A stretch of 64,000 nucleotides of DNA from Yoonia sp. F2084L (GCF_023015625.1 NZ_JALKAH010000005.1:553913-617912), one strand, 5' to 3'. Numbered from the stretch's first letter, positions 18,658 through 28,698 are shown. Notes: generated by a model from the letters alone, not told the origin. Numbers and translations are program-made.

Positions 18658-20913
18658 ATGCCAAAGAATAGACTCACACGCGAAGATGCGCTGCAATTTC
18701 ACATGCAGCCCACCCCCGGTAAATGGGAAATTCAGGCCACCGTGCCGATGACAACGCAGCGCGACCTGTCGCTGGCTTATTCGCCCGGTGTGGCGATCCC
18801 CTGCGAAGAAATCGCAGCTGACCCCGCAACCGCCTATGATTATACAAACAAGGGCAATCTGGTTGCGGTGATTTCAAACGGTACTGCCGTTCTTGGCCTT
18901 GGCAACCTTGGCGCGCTGGGCAGTAAGCCGGTGATGGAAGGTAAGTCTGTTCTGTTCAAGCGTTTCGCTGATGTGAATTCCATCGACATCGAATTGGACA
19001 CCGAAGACCCCGAAGAATTCATTAAAGCCGTCCGGTTAATGGGCCCCACTTTTGGCGGCATCAATCTGGAAGATATCAAAGCACCTGAGTGTTTCATCAT
19101 TGAACAAACGCTCAAAGAACAGATGGATATCCCTGTTTTTCACGACGACCAACACGGCACGGCCGTGATCTGTGCGGCCGGCCTTCTGAATGCGTTGCAC
19201 TTGTCGGGCAAGAAGATTGAAGATGTGAAGATCGTACTGAATGGTGCGGGCGCCGCTGGGATTGCCTGTCTTGAACTGCTCAAAGCGATGGGGGCCAAGC
19301 ATGACAATTGCATCATGGCCGACACCAAAGGTGTGATCTACCAAGGCCGGACCGAGGGGATGAACCAATGGAAATCTGCCCATGCAGCAAATACAAAGGC
19401 GCGCACGCTTGATGATGCCATGAAAGGCTGCGACGTGTTTCTTGGCGTCAGCGCAAAAGGGGCCGTGACCCAAGAAATGGTGTCTAACATGGCGGAAAAC
19501 CCCGTTATTTTCGCCATGGCGAACCCCGACCCTGAGATTACGCCAGAAGATGCGCACGCCGTCCGCGAAGACGCAATCGTCGCGACAGGCCGCAGTGATT
19601 ATCCCAACCAAGTGAACAACGTCCTTGGTTTTCCCTACCTCTTCCGTGGCGCGCTCGACATTCATGCCCGCGCGATCAACGATGAAATGAAAATAGCCTG
19701 CGCCGAAGCGCTGGCCGCATTGGCGCGCGAAGATGTGCCTGACGAAGTCGCCATGGCATACGGGAAAAAACTGACTTTTGGTCGCGACTACATCATCCCG
19801 ACGCCGTTCGATCCCCGCCTCATCCACCGTATCCCGACGGCTGTGGCCCAGGCAGGCATGAAAACGGGCGTCGCCCGCCGCCCCATCGTGGATATGGACG
19901 CCTACGAGCTTTCGCTGAAATCCCGCATGGACCCGACCCAATCTATCCTGCGCAGTCTCAACGCCCGCGCCCGTGCGAACCAATCCACGGTTGTATTCGC
20001 CGAAGGCGACGACCCGCGCGTGTTGCGCGCCGCGGTCATGTACCAACGCTCTGGTATGGGCAAAGCCCTGGTCGTCGGACGCGACGACGATGTGAAAGAA
20101 AAGCTGACAGCCGAAGGCCTGGCCGAGGCCGTGGATGAGCTTGAGATTGTGAATGCGGCGACGACGCCTCACCTCGATACTTATAAGAACTTTCTTTACA
20201 ACCGCCTACAGCGCAAAGGGTTCGATGCCCAAGATGTTCACAGGCTTGCCGCCCGCGACAGGCACGTTTTTGCGACGTTGATGCTGGCACATGGACATGC
20301 AGACGGGATGGTTACGGGCGCGACCCGCAAATCTGCGCATATTCTGGAACTGATCAACCATGTCTTTGATGCCCAACCTCACGATGGGGCCGTTGGCGTC
20401 ACTGCGGTCCTGCATAATGGGCGGATCGTGTTGATCACCGACACGCTGGTGCACGAATGGCCGGACGAAAACGACTTGGCCGATATCGCAGAACGCGGCG
20501 CATTTGTTGCGCGTGAACTGGGGTTAGAGCCACGGGTCGCTTTCCTGTCATTTTCAACCTTCGGTTATCCGGTGTCTGAGCGTGCCGAAAAGATGCATCA
20601 AGCGCCCAAGGTGCTTGATGCGCGCAACGCAGACTTTGAATACGAAGGCGAAATGACCGTCGATGTGGCGTTGAACGCGCAGGCTCAGGAAAACTATCCT
20701 TTCCAGCGCCTCACTGGGCCGGCCAACGTTTTGGTTGTTCCTGCACGTCACTCTGCATCCATTTCGGTCAAGCTGATGCAAGAAATGGCAGGTGCGACGG
20801 TCATTGGCCCCATTCTGTCGGGTATCGGCAAGCCAATCCAGATTTGTTCGACCGTTTCAACGGTCAATGACATCGTGAACATGGCGGTCATCGCTGCCTG
20901 TAAGGTTGATTGA
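18658..20913 (+). CDS. maeB: NADP-dependent malic enzyme fused to a phosphotransacetylase-like domain
   Basis: From the ATG at 18658, preceded by AGAGGGGGA, the protein is 751 residues. The malic enzyme part (about 1-430) has SLAYSPGVAIPCEEI, FHDDQHGTA and the nucleotide loop LNGAGAAGIACLELL. The C-terminal part (about 430-750) resembles phosphate acetyltransferase, with VFAEGDDPRVLRAAV and HGHADGMVTGATRKSA, but in this family it is regulatory. The enzyme decarboxylates malate to pyruvate with NADP reduction. The large size is normal for proteobacterial MaeB. The sugar-kinase gene overlaps its stop by one base. Confidence 0.92.
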   Translation: MPKNRLTREDALQFHMQPTPGKWEIQATVPMTTQRDLSLAYSPGVAIPCEEIAADPATAYDYTNKGNLVAVISNGTAVLGLGNLGALGSKPVMEGKSVLFKRFADVNSIDIELDTEDPEEFIKAVRLMGPTFGGINLEDIKAPECFIIEQTLKEQMDIPVFHDDQHGTAVICAAGLLNALHLSGKKIEDVKIVLNGAGAAGIACLELLKAMGAKHDNCIMADTKGVIYQGRTEGMNQWKSAHAANTKARTLDDAMKGCDVFLGVSAKGAVTQEMVSNMAENPVIFAMANPDPEITPEDAHAVREDAIVATGRSDYPNQVNNVLGFPYLFRGALDIHARAINDEMKIACAEALAALAREDVPDEVAMAYGKKLTFGRDYIIPTPFDPRLIHRIPTAVAQAGMKTGVARRPIVDMDAYELSLKSRMDPTQSILRSLNARARANQSTVVFAEGDDPRVLRAAVMYQRSGMGKALVVGRDDDVKEKLTAEGLAEAVDELEIVNAATTPHLDTYKNFLYNRLQRKGFDAQDVHRLAARDRHVFATLMLAHGHADGMVTGATRKSAHILELINHVFDAQPHDGAVGVTAVLHNGRIVLITDTLVHEWPDENDLADIAERGAFVARELGLEPRVAFLSFSTFGYPVSERAEKMHQAPKVLDARNADFEYEGEMTVDVALNAQAQENYPFQRLTGPANVLVVPARHSASISVKLMQEMAGATVIGPILSGIGKPIQICSTVSTVNDIVNMAVIAACKVD

Positions 20914-21779
20914 TGGCGATCTGGAACCTTGGCTCAATCAACGCGGATTTCGTCTATCGCGTGCCGCACCTCCCAACACCGGGAGAGACGCTATCCTCGA
21001 CCAAGCGCGAGGTCTTTCTTGGTGGTAAAGGGACCAATATGTCCGTTGCTTCTGCCCGCGCCGCGGCCCGCGTATATCACATCGGTGCGGTCGGCGAAGA
21101 TGGGCGCTGGGCAGTTGACCGGTTGCTTGAATATGGCGTGGATACACGGAATATCGCTGTGTTAGACACTGAAACGGCGCAAGCGATCATTATGGTCGAC
21201 CCAAAAGGCGAGAACGCAATCGTCCTGCACCCCGGTGCAAACGCAAAGATCCCGCAGGTGACTTTGCAGGCGGCAATGGCCGAGGCCGAAACAGGCGACT
21301 GGCTGGTCATTCAGAACGAAACCAACCTGCAACGGACTGCCGCCGAGATGGGTAAAAAGCTGGGCCTGAAGGTGGCCTACGCCGCAGCACCCTTTGATGC
21401 AGATCGGGTGCAGGCCGTGTTGCCTTACCTTGATTTTCTGATCCTGAACGCAGTCGAAGCAGAGCAATTGCAAAACGCCACCGGCCAAACGCCAGACGAT
21501 CTTTCTGTGCGCGATGTCATCGTCACATGCGGCGCGGATGGTGCTGATTGGTATGGCACAGGCGGAAAAGAGCATTTCCCGGCGATCAAAGTGGACCCCG
21601 TTGATACCACTGGCGCGGGTGACACCTTCACGGGCTATGTTCTTGCTGGCCTCGATAGGGGCATGCCGATGGCGCAGGCGATCAAACAGGCCACTAAGGC
21701 AGGTGCGCTGATGGTTACGCGCCACGGCACGGCGGATGTCATTCCTGATCTGTCAGAAGTTCAGGCGTTTCAATTGTGA
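20913..21779 (+). CDS. PfkB-family carbohydrate kinase (ribokinase-like)
   Basis: The 288-residue protein has the N-terminal PfkB pattern ([20 protein letters not shown] and [17 protein letters not shown]) and the C-terminal ATP/catalytic signature [16 protein letters not shown] with the base aspartate. Ribokinase itself is the closest known type, but related kinases for other sugars or nucleosides have the same motifs, so the substrate is open. The ATG overlaps the malic enzyme stop (TGATG), so the two are coupled, an unusual pairing. The 3' end overlaps msrA on the other strand by 10 bases. Confidence 0.82.
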   Translation: MAIWNLGSINADFVYRVPHLPTPGETLSSTKREVFLGGKGTNMSVASARAAARVYHIGAVGEDGRWAVDRLLEYGVDTRNIAVLDTETAQAIIMVDPKGENAIVLHPGANAKIPQVTLQAAMAEAETGDWLVIQNETNLQRTAAEMGKKLGLKVAYAAAPFDADRVQAVLPYLDFLILNAVEAEQLQNATGQTPDDLSVRDVIVTCGADGADWYGTGGKEHFPAIKVDPVDTTGAGDTFTGYVLAGLDRGMPMAQAIKQATKAGALMVTRHGTADVIPDLSEVQAFQL

Positions 21780-22402
21780 TGCACGAATGGTGCCGCGTCG
21801 CCCCAAAGCTCTGACACGCGCTGATCGCGTCCGCAGGCATTTCGGTAGAATTCATAGGCCTCTGACTGCACTTTGACACCGCGCCGCGTGATCACCCGGT
21901 TTTCGCCTTTGTAGTAATCTTGGTGATAGGCCTCGGCCTCGTAGAAGGTGGCGGCATTCAGAATTGGCGTCACGATCCGCTGACCTAATGCGCGCGCTGC
22001 ACTGGCTTTTGCGGCCTCCGCAGCAGCGAGTTCCGCTGGGTTAGACACAAAAACTGCTGTGCGATAGCTTGGCCCACGATCACAGAATTGCCCGCCAGCG
22101 TCCGTTGGATCCACGGATCGGAAGAAGGCATGCAGCAGCTGAGAATAGGTCACGATATCAGCATCATACATGATTTCGACCGCTTCATAGTGACCTGATC
22201 CCTTGAGCGTTTCGTAGGTCGGGTTTTGTGTTGTACCGCCGGTGTAACCTGACACGACCTCTTGCACGCCCTGAACCTTTTCAAAGTCACTTTCGATGCA
22301 CCAAAAACATCCCCCAGCCAGAACAGCGGTTTGAATGTCTTCCGCAGCGGTAGCTTGGGCGATCGGCAACAGCGCCAGCGATAGGGCAATACGTTTCAAC
22401 AT
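21770..22402 (-). CDS. msrA: Exported peptide methionine-S-sulfoxide reductase MsrA
   Basis: The 210-residue protein has a cleavable signal peptide ([20 protein letters not shown]), so it acts in the periplasm. The catalytic motif GCFWC is at residues 31-35, with [13 protein letters not shown] downstream. MsrA reduces the S-epimer of methionine sulfoxide in proteins and uses thioredoxin-like partners. Periplasmic MsrA copies repair envelope proteins after oxidant stress. No MsrB lies nearby. It is divergent from the aminotransferase gene. Confidence 0.93.
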   Translation of the reverse strand: MLKRIALSLALLPIAQATAAEDIQTAVLAGGCFWCIESDFEKVQGVQEVVSGYTGGTTQNPTYETLKGSGHYEAVEIMYDADIVTYSQLLHAFFRSVDPTDAGGQFCDRGPSYRTAVFVSNPAELAAAEAAKASAARALGQRIVTPILNAATFYEAEAYHQDYYKGENRVITRRGVKVQSEAYEFYRNACGRDQRVSELWGDAAPFVHHN

Positions 22403-22535
22403 AAGATGTCTCCTTTGACGCTACCTTTCCAATGTCCACGGACGCCAAGCAATCGTTGAAGCCAATTCTCACGCGCTGTTTACCTCTTGGAACAAGGGCA
22501 ATGCTGCCCTAGCGTTCGCGCGAAGGAGAACGCCC

Positions 22536-23435
22536 ATGACAGAAGTCACGACCCACCAAGCCGAGGATGATGCGCGCAATGAGGATATCCTGATCTATGT
22601 CGATGGTCGCATCGTCCCCAAGGCGCAGGCCATGGTCAGCGTTTATGACAGCGGCTTCATGCTTGGTGATGGTGTGTGGGAAGGGCTGCGCCTTTATGAT
22701 GGTAAATGGGCCTTCATGGATGAGCATATTGACCGGCTTCTTGAGGCGGCAAAAGCAATTGATCTGGATATCGGGATGGGCCGAAAAGAGGTCGTCTCCG
22801 CCTTGTTAGAGACGCAAAATGCGAATGGTATGACCACAAACGCCCACGCCCGTCTGATGGTGACACGTGGGGTGAAAGTGCGGCCCTTCCAACACCCCAG
22901 CCTGTCAAAATCCGGGCCGACCTTCGTGATTATCATGGAGCATTCGCGGCCCAAAATCCCGCGCCCGATCACATTGGCGACTGTCCCACATCAACGCGGC
23001 TTGCCGATGACGCAGGACCCCAAACTGAACAGCCACTCCAAGCTCAACTGCATCCTGGCGTGTATTGCTGCGCAAAAGGCGGGTGCCGATGAAGCGCTGA
23101 TGCTGGACGTGCATGGGTTTGTGAACACGACGAACGCCTGTAACTTCTTTATCGTCAAGAATGGTACCGTTTGGACCAGTACAGGCGACTACTGCATGAA
23201 CGGCATCACCCGGCAAAAGGTCATCGACCTGTGCCGTGCGAATGATATTCCGGTGTTTGAGCGGAATTTTAGCCTGGTTGATACCTATTCCGCCGATGAA
23301 GCGTTCCTGACCGGGACCTTCGGTGCGCAAACACCGGTCAGCAGCATTGATGGACGGACGATTGGCACCGGTGAACTTGGTCCGATGACCAAGCGCTTGC
23401 GCGGCCTCTACAAAGACTTGGTCGACCGATCATGA
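22536..23435 (+). CDS. PLP-dependent class IV aminotransferase
   Basis: The 299-residue protein is a fold-type IV PLP enzyme (branched-chain or D-amino-acid aminotransferase family). MVSVYDSGFMLGDGVWEGLRL is the N-terminal signature. The PLP lysine is probably in LNSHSKLNCILA, and EALMLDVHGFVNTTNACNFF lies in the substrate region. The substrate is uncertain. The ribosome-binding AAGGAG lies in the loop of a small stem GCGTTC/GAACGC (22512-22533). The next gene, a sulfotransferase-like protein, overlaps its stop by 4 bases. These two domain types are fused in one protein in some plants, which supports a joint function. Confidence 0.85.
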   Translation: MTEVTTHQAEDDARNEDILIYVDGRIVPKAQAMVSVYDSGFMLGDGVWEGLRLYDGKWAFMDEHIDRLLEAAKAIDLDIGMGRKEVVSALLETQNANGMTTNAHARLMVTRGVKVRPFQHPSLSKSGPTFVIIMEHSRPKIPRPITLATVPHQRGLPMTQDPKLNSHSKLNCILACIAAQKAGADEALMLDVHGFVNTTNACNFFIVKNGTVWTSTGDYCMNGITRQKVIDLCRANDIPVFERNFSLVDTYSADEAFLTGTFGAQTPVSSIDGRTIGTGELGPMTKRLRGLYKDLVDRS

Positions 23436-24130
23436 GGATCGCAATGTGGTCCGGCCCGCGTAACCTATCGACGGCGATGATGTACGCCTTTAGCAATCGC
23501 GCCGATTTTGCCGTTTGGGACGAACCGTTCTATGCGCCGTATCTTAAGGCGACCGGGGCCGATCACCCCATGCGGGATAACATCATCGCGGCGTATGAAA
23601 CCGATCCGAACATCGTCGCCCGTCGCTGCTTAGACACTATTCCAGCGCAAAAGCCGCATTTCTACATGAAACATATGCCGCATCATATGATCGAAGGCTT
23701 CCCGCTGGACTGGGCGAAGGACTGCATCAACATCCACCTGATCCGGCACCCTGCGCGAGTGATTGCCAGCTATGGAGCAAAGCGGGATCAGATGACGCTG
23801 GAGGACATTGGGTTCGCTCAGCAAGCGGTACTATATGACAAGATCGGCGGCTTGGTGATCGACAGTTCTGACATTCGTGCGGACCCAGAAAGAATGCTGA
23901 AGAAACTCTGTGCTGCAATTGAGCTTCCGTTTGATCGCACTATGTTGCAATGGCACGCCGGACCTAGAGAGGCCGACGGTGTTTGGGCTTCACATTGGTA
24001 CAATGCGGTCCATCAAAGCACTGGGTTTGCGGGGGCAGAGGGGCCATTGCCGGAACTGGATCAGCCCCAAGAAAAAATGCGGCACCTTGCAATGCCGCAT
24101 TATGAAAAGCTGGCGAAATTAAAACTCTAG
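23432..24130 (+). CDS. Sulfotransferase-like protein paired with the aminotransferase
   Basis: The 232-residue protein starts with a P-loop-like 5' phosphosulfate motif ([16 protein letters not shown]) and has [16 protein letters not shown], the second PAPS-binding motif of sulfotransferases. The reaction is not known. Established knowledge: plant branched-chain-aminotransferase-like proteins join this type of domain to a class IV aminotransferase, and here the two are adjacent and overlap by 4 bases. A role in modifying an amino acid or its keto acid is inference. It converges on argG with a 4-base overlap. Confidence 0.7.
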   Translation: MRIAMWSGPRNLSTAMMYAFSNRADFAVWDEPFYAPYLKATGADHPMRDNIIAAYETDPNIVARRCLDTIPAQKPHFYMKHMPHHMIEGFPLDWAKDCINIHLIRHPARVIASYGAKRDQMTLEDIGFAQQAVLYDKIGGLVIDSSDIRADPERMLKKLCAAIELPFDRTMLQWHAGPREADGVWASHWYNAVHQSTGFAGAEGPLPELDQPQEKMRHLAMPHYEKLAKLKL

Positions 24131-25341
24131 CCCTTGCGATTACGCGCAGACAACAGTTTCAGCCGCAGTGCATTCAACTGAATGAACCCCTGCGCGTCTG
24201 TCTGATCATAGGCACCCATGTCATCCTCGAACGTCACATGTTCTTCGGAATAGAGCGTCTGATCGGACCAGCGGGCCACAGTCGTTGCCGACCCTTTGTA
24301 AAGTTTCACGCGGACCGTCCCCGACACATGCTCTTGGCTTTTGTCGATCAGGGCTTGCAACATTTCCCGCTCGGGCGAGAACCAGAAACCGTTGTAGATA
24401 AGTTCTGCATACTGCGGCATGATGCTGTCTTTCAGGTGCCCAGCGCCCGCATCCAGCGTAATCTGCTCGATCCCGCGGTGCGCTTCCAGCAACACGGTGC
24501 CGCCCGGCGTTTCATAGACGCCACGGGATTTCATACCGATGAACCGGTTTTCCACCAGATCAAGGCGACCAACACCATGCTTGCCACCCAATTCGTTCAG
24601 CTTGGTCAGGATCGTCGCGGGTGACATCATCTCGCCATTGATCGCAACGGCATCGCCACGTTCGAATGTGATTTCAACCATTTCCGGCGTATCGGGCGCA
24701 TCTTCAGGCGCAACGGACCGCTGATAGACGTATTCGGGTGCTTCCTCGGCGGGGTCTTCCAGAACCTTACCTTCGGATGATGTGTGCAGCAGATTTGCGT
24801 CGACGCTGAAGGGCGCTTCGCCGCGTTTATCCTTCGCTATCGGGATCTGATGCTTTTCGGCGAACTCAATCAGCTTGGTCCGGCTGCCCAAGTCCCACTC
24901 GCGCCACGGGGCGACAACCTTAATCTCGGGGTTCAGCGCGTAGGCGGCAAGTTCAAACCGGATTTGGTCGTTACCTTTGCCCGTTGCACCGTGGGAAATC
25001 GCGTCAGCGCCCTCGGCCTCTGCAATTTCAACCAGACGCTTGGAAATCAGGGGGCGCGCAATGGAGGTGCCCAGCAGATAAAGCCCCTCATAAAGCGCAT
25101 TTGCTCGGAACATCGGGAACACAAAGTCGCGCACAAACTCTTCGCGCAGGTCTTCGATATAGATGTTGGACGCACCCATCATCTCGGCCTTTTTGCGGGC
25201 AGGTTCAAGCTCTTCGCCCTGACCCAGATCAGCGGTGAAGGTCACAACCTCGCAGTCATATTCTGTCTGCAACCATTTCAGGATGATCGAGGTATCAAGG
25301 CCACCGGAATAGGCCAGAACAACTTTTTTCGGAGCGGTCAT
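24127..25341 (-). CDS. argG: Argininosuccinate synthase
   Basis: The 404-residue protein starts with the ATP pyrophosphatase motif [18 protein letters not shown] and has [17 protein letters not shown] and the citrulline/aspartate binding regions. It condenses citrulline with aspartate using ATP in arginine synthesis. Length and motifs match the family (about 400 residues). It is transcribed from the gap shared with the outer-membrane protein gene. Confidence 0.97.
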   Translation of the reverse strand: MTAPKKVVLAYSGGLDTSIILKWLQTEYDCEVVTFTADLGQGEELEPARKKAEMMGASNIYIEDLREEFVRDFVFPMFRANALYEGLYLLGTSIARPLISKRLVEIAEAEGADAISHGATGKGNDQIRFELAAYALNPEIKVVAPWREWDLGSRTKLIEFAEKHQIPIAKDKRGEAPFSVDANLLHTSSEGKVLEDPAEEAPEYVYQRSVAPEDAPDTPEMVEITFERGDAVAINGEMMSPATILTKLNELGGKHGVGRLDLVENRFIGMKSRGVYETPGGTVLLEAHRGIEQITLDAGAGHLKDSIMPQYAELIYNGFWFSPEREMLQALIDKSQEHVSGTVRVKLYKGSATTVARWSDQTLYSEEHVTFEDDMGAYDQTDAQGFIQLNALRLKLLSARNRKG

Positions 25342-25573
25342 GTGCGAAGCCCTTGCGTCAATATATCTGATTTTGCGCGATACCGGGTTTCCGCAGCAGG
25401 GGCAAGGATAGCGAGGGTCTGATCGTCAACGTGGCCATGACGAAGGTCCGACTTTTGCGCGCGAAGGCGTCGCCCCGGCAAAGCCAGACAAGAAATTATT
25501 AAAATAGTGTGAATAAGCTGCGTTGCCGATGCGTAACCAATTTGAAGTTGGCATCGCAAATGCGCCGATACCG

Positions 25574-25586
25574 ACTTGGACCAAGT
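25574..25586. promoter_or_regulatory. 13-base palindrome upstream of the outer-membrane protein gene
   Basis: ACTTGG-A-CCAAGT is a perfect inverted repeat centred 36 bases before the ATG of the barrel protein at 25616. This is an operator-like position. The same 274-base gap (25342-25615) also carries an AT-rich stretch near 25497-25515. I do not recognise the regulator. Confidence 0.4.
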
Positions 25587-25615
25587 AACAATCTTAGTTT
25601 GGAAAGTACGGAAAA

Positions 25616-26566
25616 ATGAAAAATATTCACATCGGCATCGTTGTCATGTCCACCTCACTTTTTGCTCAAGTCGCCGCGGCAGATGAACTTACCTTGCGTG
25701 GTTCCTTCGCCAGCGGGTTTGCAAATGATTACATTTATGCGCTCGAAGATCAGACCGCCGAGACCATTGATACAGATTATGGGTTTGGCGGTCTTGGGTC
25801 CGCGAACTACAAGATTGATTCACTTTACGGGGATGTCGGGCTGGATCTGGGGCTCCAACTGGGCCTTTTGACCGGAAGTGATGACACCGGCGGCGAACTG
25901 AACTCTGATTGTGATGCCGGGATTGAGACGTTTCTTGGCCTGATCGAGGATTGCCAGGATCGCGCCGATACCGAGAATACGACAGCCTTTGCAGAGGTAT
26001 CTGCCTTGGCGACCTATACAATTGGGTCTGGCAACACCGAATTGCTGGGCGGTCTGTCTTTTCTGAAAATGCGCAACGATGTTGACGCTGAATATCTGTT
26101 TCCAGGAGGCTTTGAGAACTTCGTTGATCGGGATACAGAGTTTTCGGGGTTCGGCCTGAAGCTTGGTGCGCGCCACACGATCCCATTGCAGAATGGCATG
26201 AATTTCAACCTCGAAGGGTTTGTTGCCCAGTATCGCGGTGACCGGACGCTGCAAATTGACGATGAGGAAACCGATCAGGGTGCGCCAAGCCAGTTTGAAA
26301 CGGTCAAATTTGAAGACACTGCCGATGTGACGACGTTCGAACTGTCACCTTCGATTTCGATGCCAGCGGAATGGGCCGGCCAAAATGCAACGATGGAGTT
26401 CGGTGTAAGTTACAAGCTGTTCTCGGGTGTCGTGGACACAAGGAACGTTGTTGAACACGGTGGCGTGAATGGCGGTGCGGAGATTGACGCTTTCTCAGAA
26501 GGTGATGAAAATGACGATATTTCAGCAACGTCGATCTTTGCGGGCCTGACGATCCCACTGAACTAG
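25616..26566 (+). CDS. Predicted outer-membrane beta-barrel protein, unknown function
   Basis: The 316-residue protein has a signal peptide (MKNIHIGIVVMSTSLFAQVAAA) and then alternating hydrophobic/polar strands rich in Gly, Asp and Glu. It ends in an amphipathic strand (ATSIFAGLTIPLN), as expected for a barrel-type outer-membrane protein. It is strongly acidic, with two cysteines in a likely loop (SDCDAGIETFLGLIEDCQD). I do not recognise a family. It stands alone between argG and a Nudix gene, with a palindromic operator candidate upstream. A passive channel or adhesin are both possible. Confidence 0.6.
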   Translation: MKNIHIGIVVMSTSLFAQVAAADELTLRGSFASGFANDYIYALEDQTAETIDTDYGFGGLGSANYKIDSLYGDVGLDLGLQLGLLTGSDDTGGELNSDCDAGIETFLGLIEDCQDRADTENTTAFAEVSALATYTIGSGNTELLGGLSFLKMRNDVDAEYLFPGGFENFVDRDTEFSGFGLKLGARHTIPLQNGMNFNLEGFVAQYRGDRTLQIDDEETDQGAPSQFETVKFEDTADVTTFELSPSISMPAEWAGQNATMEFGVSYKLFSGVVDTRNVVEHGGVNGGAEIDAFSEGDENDDISATSIFAGLTIPLN

Positions 26567-26613
26567 TCGCTGTGGCAGACTAAAGAACATCCAAAAACAA
26601 GGGGTTCGCGTCG

Positions 26614-27051
26614 TTATGTGAGCAGTGATGCCACAAACGCCGCGTCCCCATCATTATAGAGTTCACCCAAAGCATCCGCCGGGTCCAGCCAGAGTGCAAG
26701 ATGCCCCGGCTCTGTCGGTGGTCCGTGCGGTCGCACCGGCCGTGCCAGATAGATATGGCACAGCTTTTCGGCCCACATGTCGTATTCTGGCATGAACACG
26801 AACCGTCGGAATGCACCCAATTTGCGGGGTGCCGCAATCCGCCAGCCTGTTTCCTCAAACACTTCGCGGTGCAGCGCATTCAAGGGATGCTCGCCGAGAT
26901 CAACCCCGCCTCCGGGCAGTTGAATCTCAAAATGCGGATCGCCCTGATACGTCAGCAGCAGTTTTCCATCCAACGGCAAAATTGCATAAACACCTGCCCG
27001 ATGCTTGTACCGCTGCCCTGCTACCGGAACCTCGCCATACCGTCTGATCAT
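26614..27051 (-). CDS. Nudix hydrolase
   Basis: The 145-residue protein carries a complete Nudix box, GGGVDLGEHPLNALHREVFE followed by ETGW, which binds Mg2+ and hydrolyses a nucleoside diphosphate linked to another group. The flanking sequence (HFEIQLPGG) is typical. The substrate cannot be told from motifs. It is divergent from hslO across 77 bases that hold a strong promoter-like palindrome. Confidence 0.82.
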   Translation of the reverse strand: MIRRYGEVPVAGQRYKHRAGVYAILPLDGKLLLTYQGDPHFEIQLPGGGVDLGEHPLNALHREVFEETGWRIAAPRKLGAFRRFVFMPEYDMWAEKLCHIYLARPVRPHGPPTEPGHLALWLDPADALGELYNDGDAAFVASLLT

Positions 27052-27062
27052 AGCTTACCCCC

Positions 27063-27094
27063 TTGGACGCGCGGTTGCTCCGCCTATATAGGCG
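27063..27094 (+). promoter_or_regulatory. Probable hslO promoter with embedded palindrome
   Basis: TTGGAC (27063-27068) and TATATA (27085-27090) are 16 bases apart, pointing to hslO with a leader of about 35 bases. The -10 box is the centre of a perfect 14-base palindrome CGCCTATATAGGCG (27081-27094), so a repressor could bind exactly over the -10. Confidence 0.45.
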
Positions 27095-27128
27095 CGGTAT
27101 GCCATCCCTAGACTTGTTAGGAAAGACT

Positions 27129-28121
27129 ATGACCACAGGCACCCAAATCGCCTGGGACGATACCGTCCTGCCGTTTCAACTTGACGCATCCGACATCCGT
27201 GGCCGGGTGGCGCGTTTGGATGGCGTGTTGGAACAGGTTCTCAAGCAGCACAACTATCCCCCCATGATCGAAGGTCTGGTTGCGGAAATGGCATTGCTGA
27301 CGGCGCTCATTGGTCAAACCATGAAACTGCGTTGGAAGCTGTCTTTGCAGGTCCGCGGTTCCGGTCCTGCCCGTTTGATTGCAACGGATTACTATGGCCC
27401 GACCGATGATGGTGAGCCTGCGCGCATCCGCGCATATGCGTCGTATGATGCAGAAACGCTGGATGAGAGCGCTGATCCGTTTAGCCAGATCGGCAACGGC
27501 TACTTTGCCATTCTGATCGACCAAGGCGAGGATATGACCCCCTATCAGGGCATCACACCCATTGCGGGCGGGTCACTTTCCGCCTGTGCAGAGACTTACT
27601 TTGCGCAATCCGAGCAGATTCCGACTCGGTTTCAACTGACCTATGGACAGTCACAATTACCGGGGGAAGACACACATTGGCGCGCTGGTGGTGTGATCTT
27701 GCAGCACATGCCAAAGGCGTCGCCGCATGTGACCGGTGAAGGTGGGTCTGGCGAAGAAGGTTTGCTTCACGCGACAGATATTCTTGATGCGGATGAAAGT
27801 GAAAACTGGAACCGTGCGAATGCGCTGTTGGATACAGTAGATGAGATAGAACTGATTGGTCCAACCGTTGCGCCAACGGAATTGTTGGTGCGTCTGTTCC
27901 ATGAAGAGCAACCACGCGTGTACGATGCCCAACCGATCAAGTTTGGGTGCAGCTGTTCTGACGACAAAGTCCGTCAAAGCCTGTCGATTTATTCGGCAAA
28001 AGACATCGCGACGATGACGACCGAAGAGGGCACCGTCACCGCAGATTGCCAATTCTGCGGCTCGCATTACACCTTTGATCCCACAACGCTGGGATTTGAG
28101 GCCAAGGATGTCAGTGCCTGA
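27129..28121 (+). CDS. hslO: Redox-regulated holdase chaperone Hsp33
   Basis: From the ATG at 27129, preceded by AGGAAAG, the protein is 330 residues. It has the Hsp33 fold and the C-terminal zinc-cysteine switch: GCSCS followed about 30 residues later by CQFC (CxC and CxxC). Oxidation releases zinc, unfolds the linker and activates the chaperone. Longer in-frame starts lack a ribosome-binding site. Its 3' end overlaps the next gene by 14 bases. Confidence 0.94.
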   Translation: MTTGTQIAWDDTVLPFQLDASDIRGRVARLDGVLEQVLKQHNYPPMIEGLVAEMALLTALIGQTMKLRWKLSLQVRGSGPARLIATDYYGPTDDGEPARIRAYASYDAETLDESADPFSQIGNGYFAILIDQGEDMTPYQGITPIAGGSLSACAETYFAQSEQIPTRFQLTYGQSQLPGEDTHWRAGGVILQHMPKASPHVTGEGGSGEEGLLHATDILDADESENWNRANALLDTVDEIELIGPTVAPTELLVRLFHEEQPRVYDAQPIKFGCSCSDDKVRQSLSIYSAKDIATMTTEEGTVTADCQFCGSHYTFDPTTLGFEAKDVSA

Positions 28122-28698
28122 CTTACGCAAAAGATTGGAAGACGCGCTGGCCCGACCGGGCGGCGCGTCTTCTGATTTTGATCTGAACGCTGACGTGAAG
28201 GTGCCCGAGCGCGATTTGACTCCAGCCGCCGTACTAATTGGCATTCGGGCTGAGTTAGAGACTGTTATCCTTACAAAACGGTCTGCCCGGTTAAAGCATC
28301 ACCCCGGCCAGATTGCATTTCCAGGCGGTAAGCAGGATGCGACTGACCCAACGCTGGTTGATGCCGCGTTGCGCGAAGCACGCGAAGAGATTGGTCTGCC
28401 GTCAGACATCGTTGATGTTGTCGGCACGCTGCCTCCGCATCAGACCGTGACGGGCTACCAAGTGACGCCAGTTCTGGCGCTGATCCGTGGACACTATGAT
28501 CCGGTGGCCGAGGCGGGCGAGGTGAGTGAGATTTTTGAAGTGCCATTGGCGCATCTGCTTGAGCCTGCACATTACCTCATCGAAGGCCGCCGTTGGCAGG
28601 GCCGCCGTAGACACTATTACACCGTACCTTTCGGTCCTTATTACATCTGGGGCGCGACCGCCCGTATCCTGCGCGCTTTTGCTGAGCGTATGGCATGA
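28108..28698 (+). CDS. CoA diphosphatase-type Nudix hydrolase (NudL-like)
   Basis: From the ATG at 28108 the protein is 196 residues. ILTKRSARLKHHPGQIAFPG is the CoA pyrophosphatase signature that precedes the Nudix box, here GGKQDATDPTLVDAALREAR then EEIGL. The family splits CoA into 4'-phosphopantetheine and 3',5'-ADP. It overlaps hslO by 14 bases and the next gene by 4, so it is part of an operon hslO-nudL-cca-rhtB. The glutamate expected early in the box is replaced by aspartate, as in many members. Confidence 0.85.
   Translation: MSVPDLRKRLEDALARPGGASSDFDLNADVKVPERDLTPAAVLIGIRAELETVILTKRSARLKHHPGQIAFPGGKQDATDPTLVDAALREAREEIGLPSDIVDVVGTLPPHQTVTGYQVTPVLALIRGHYDPVAEAGEVSEIFEVPLAHLLEPAHYLIEGRRWQGRRRHYYTVPFGPYYIWGATARILRAFAERMA

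Noticed and set aside
19036..20172. 378-codon open frame on the minus strand opposite the malic enzyme
   Set aside because: It is antisense to a well-supported gene, rich in His and Arg as antisense frames of GC-rich genes are, with no domain.
25527..25556. Compound hairpin CGATG / CATCG with inner CCAA / TTGG between argG and the barrel protein
   Set aside because: The arms are short and separated by an asymmetric bulge; not distinguishable from chance.
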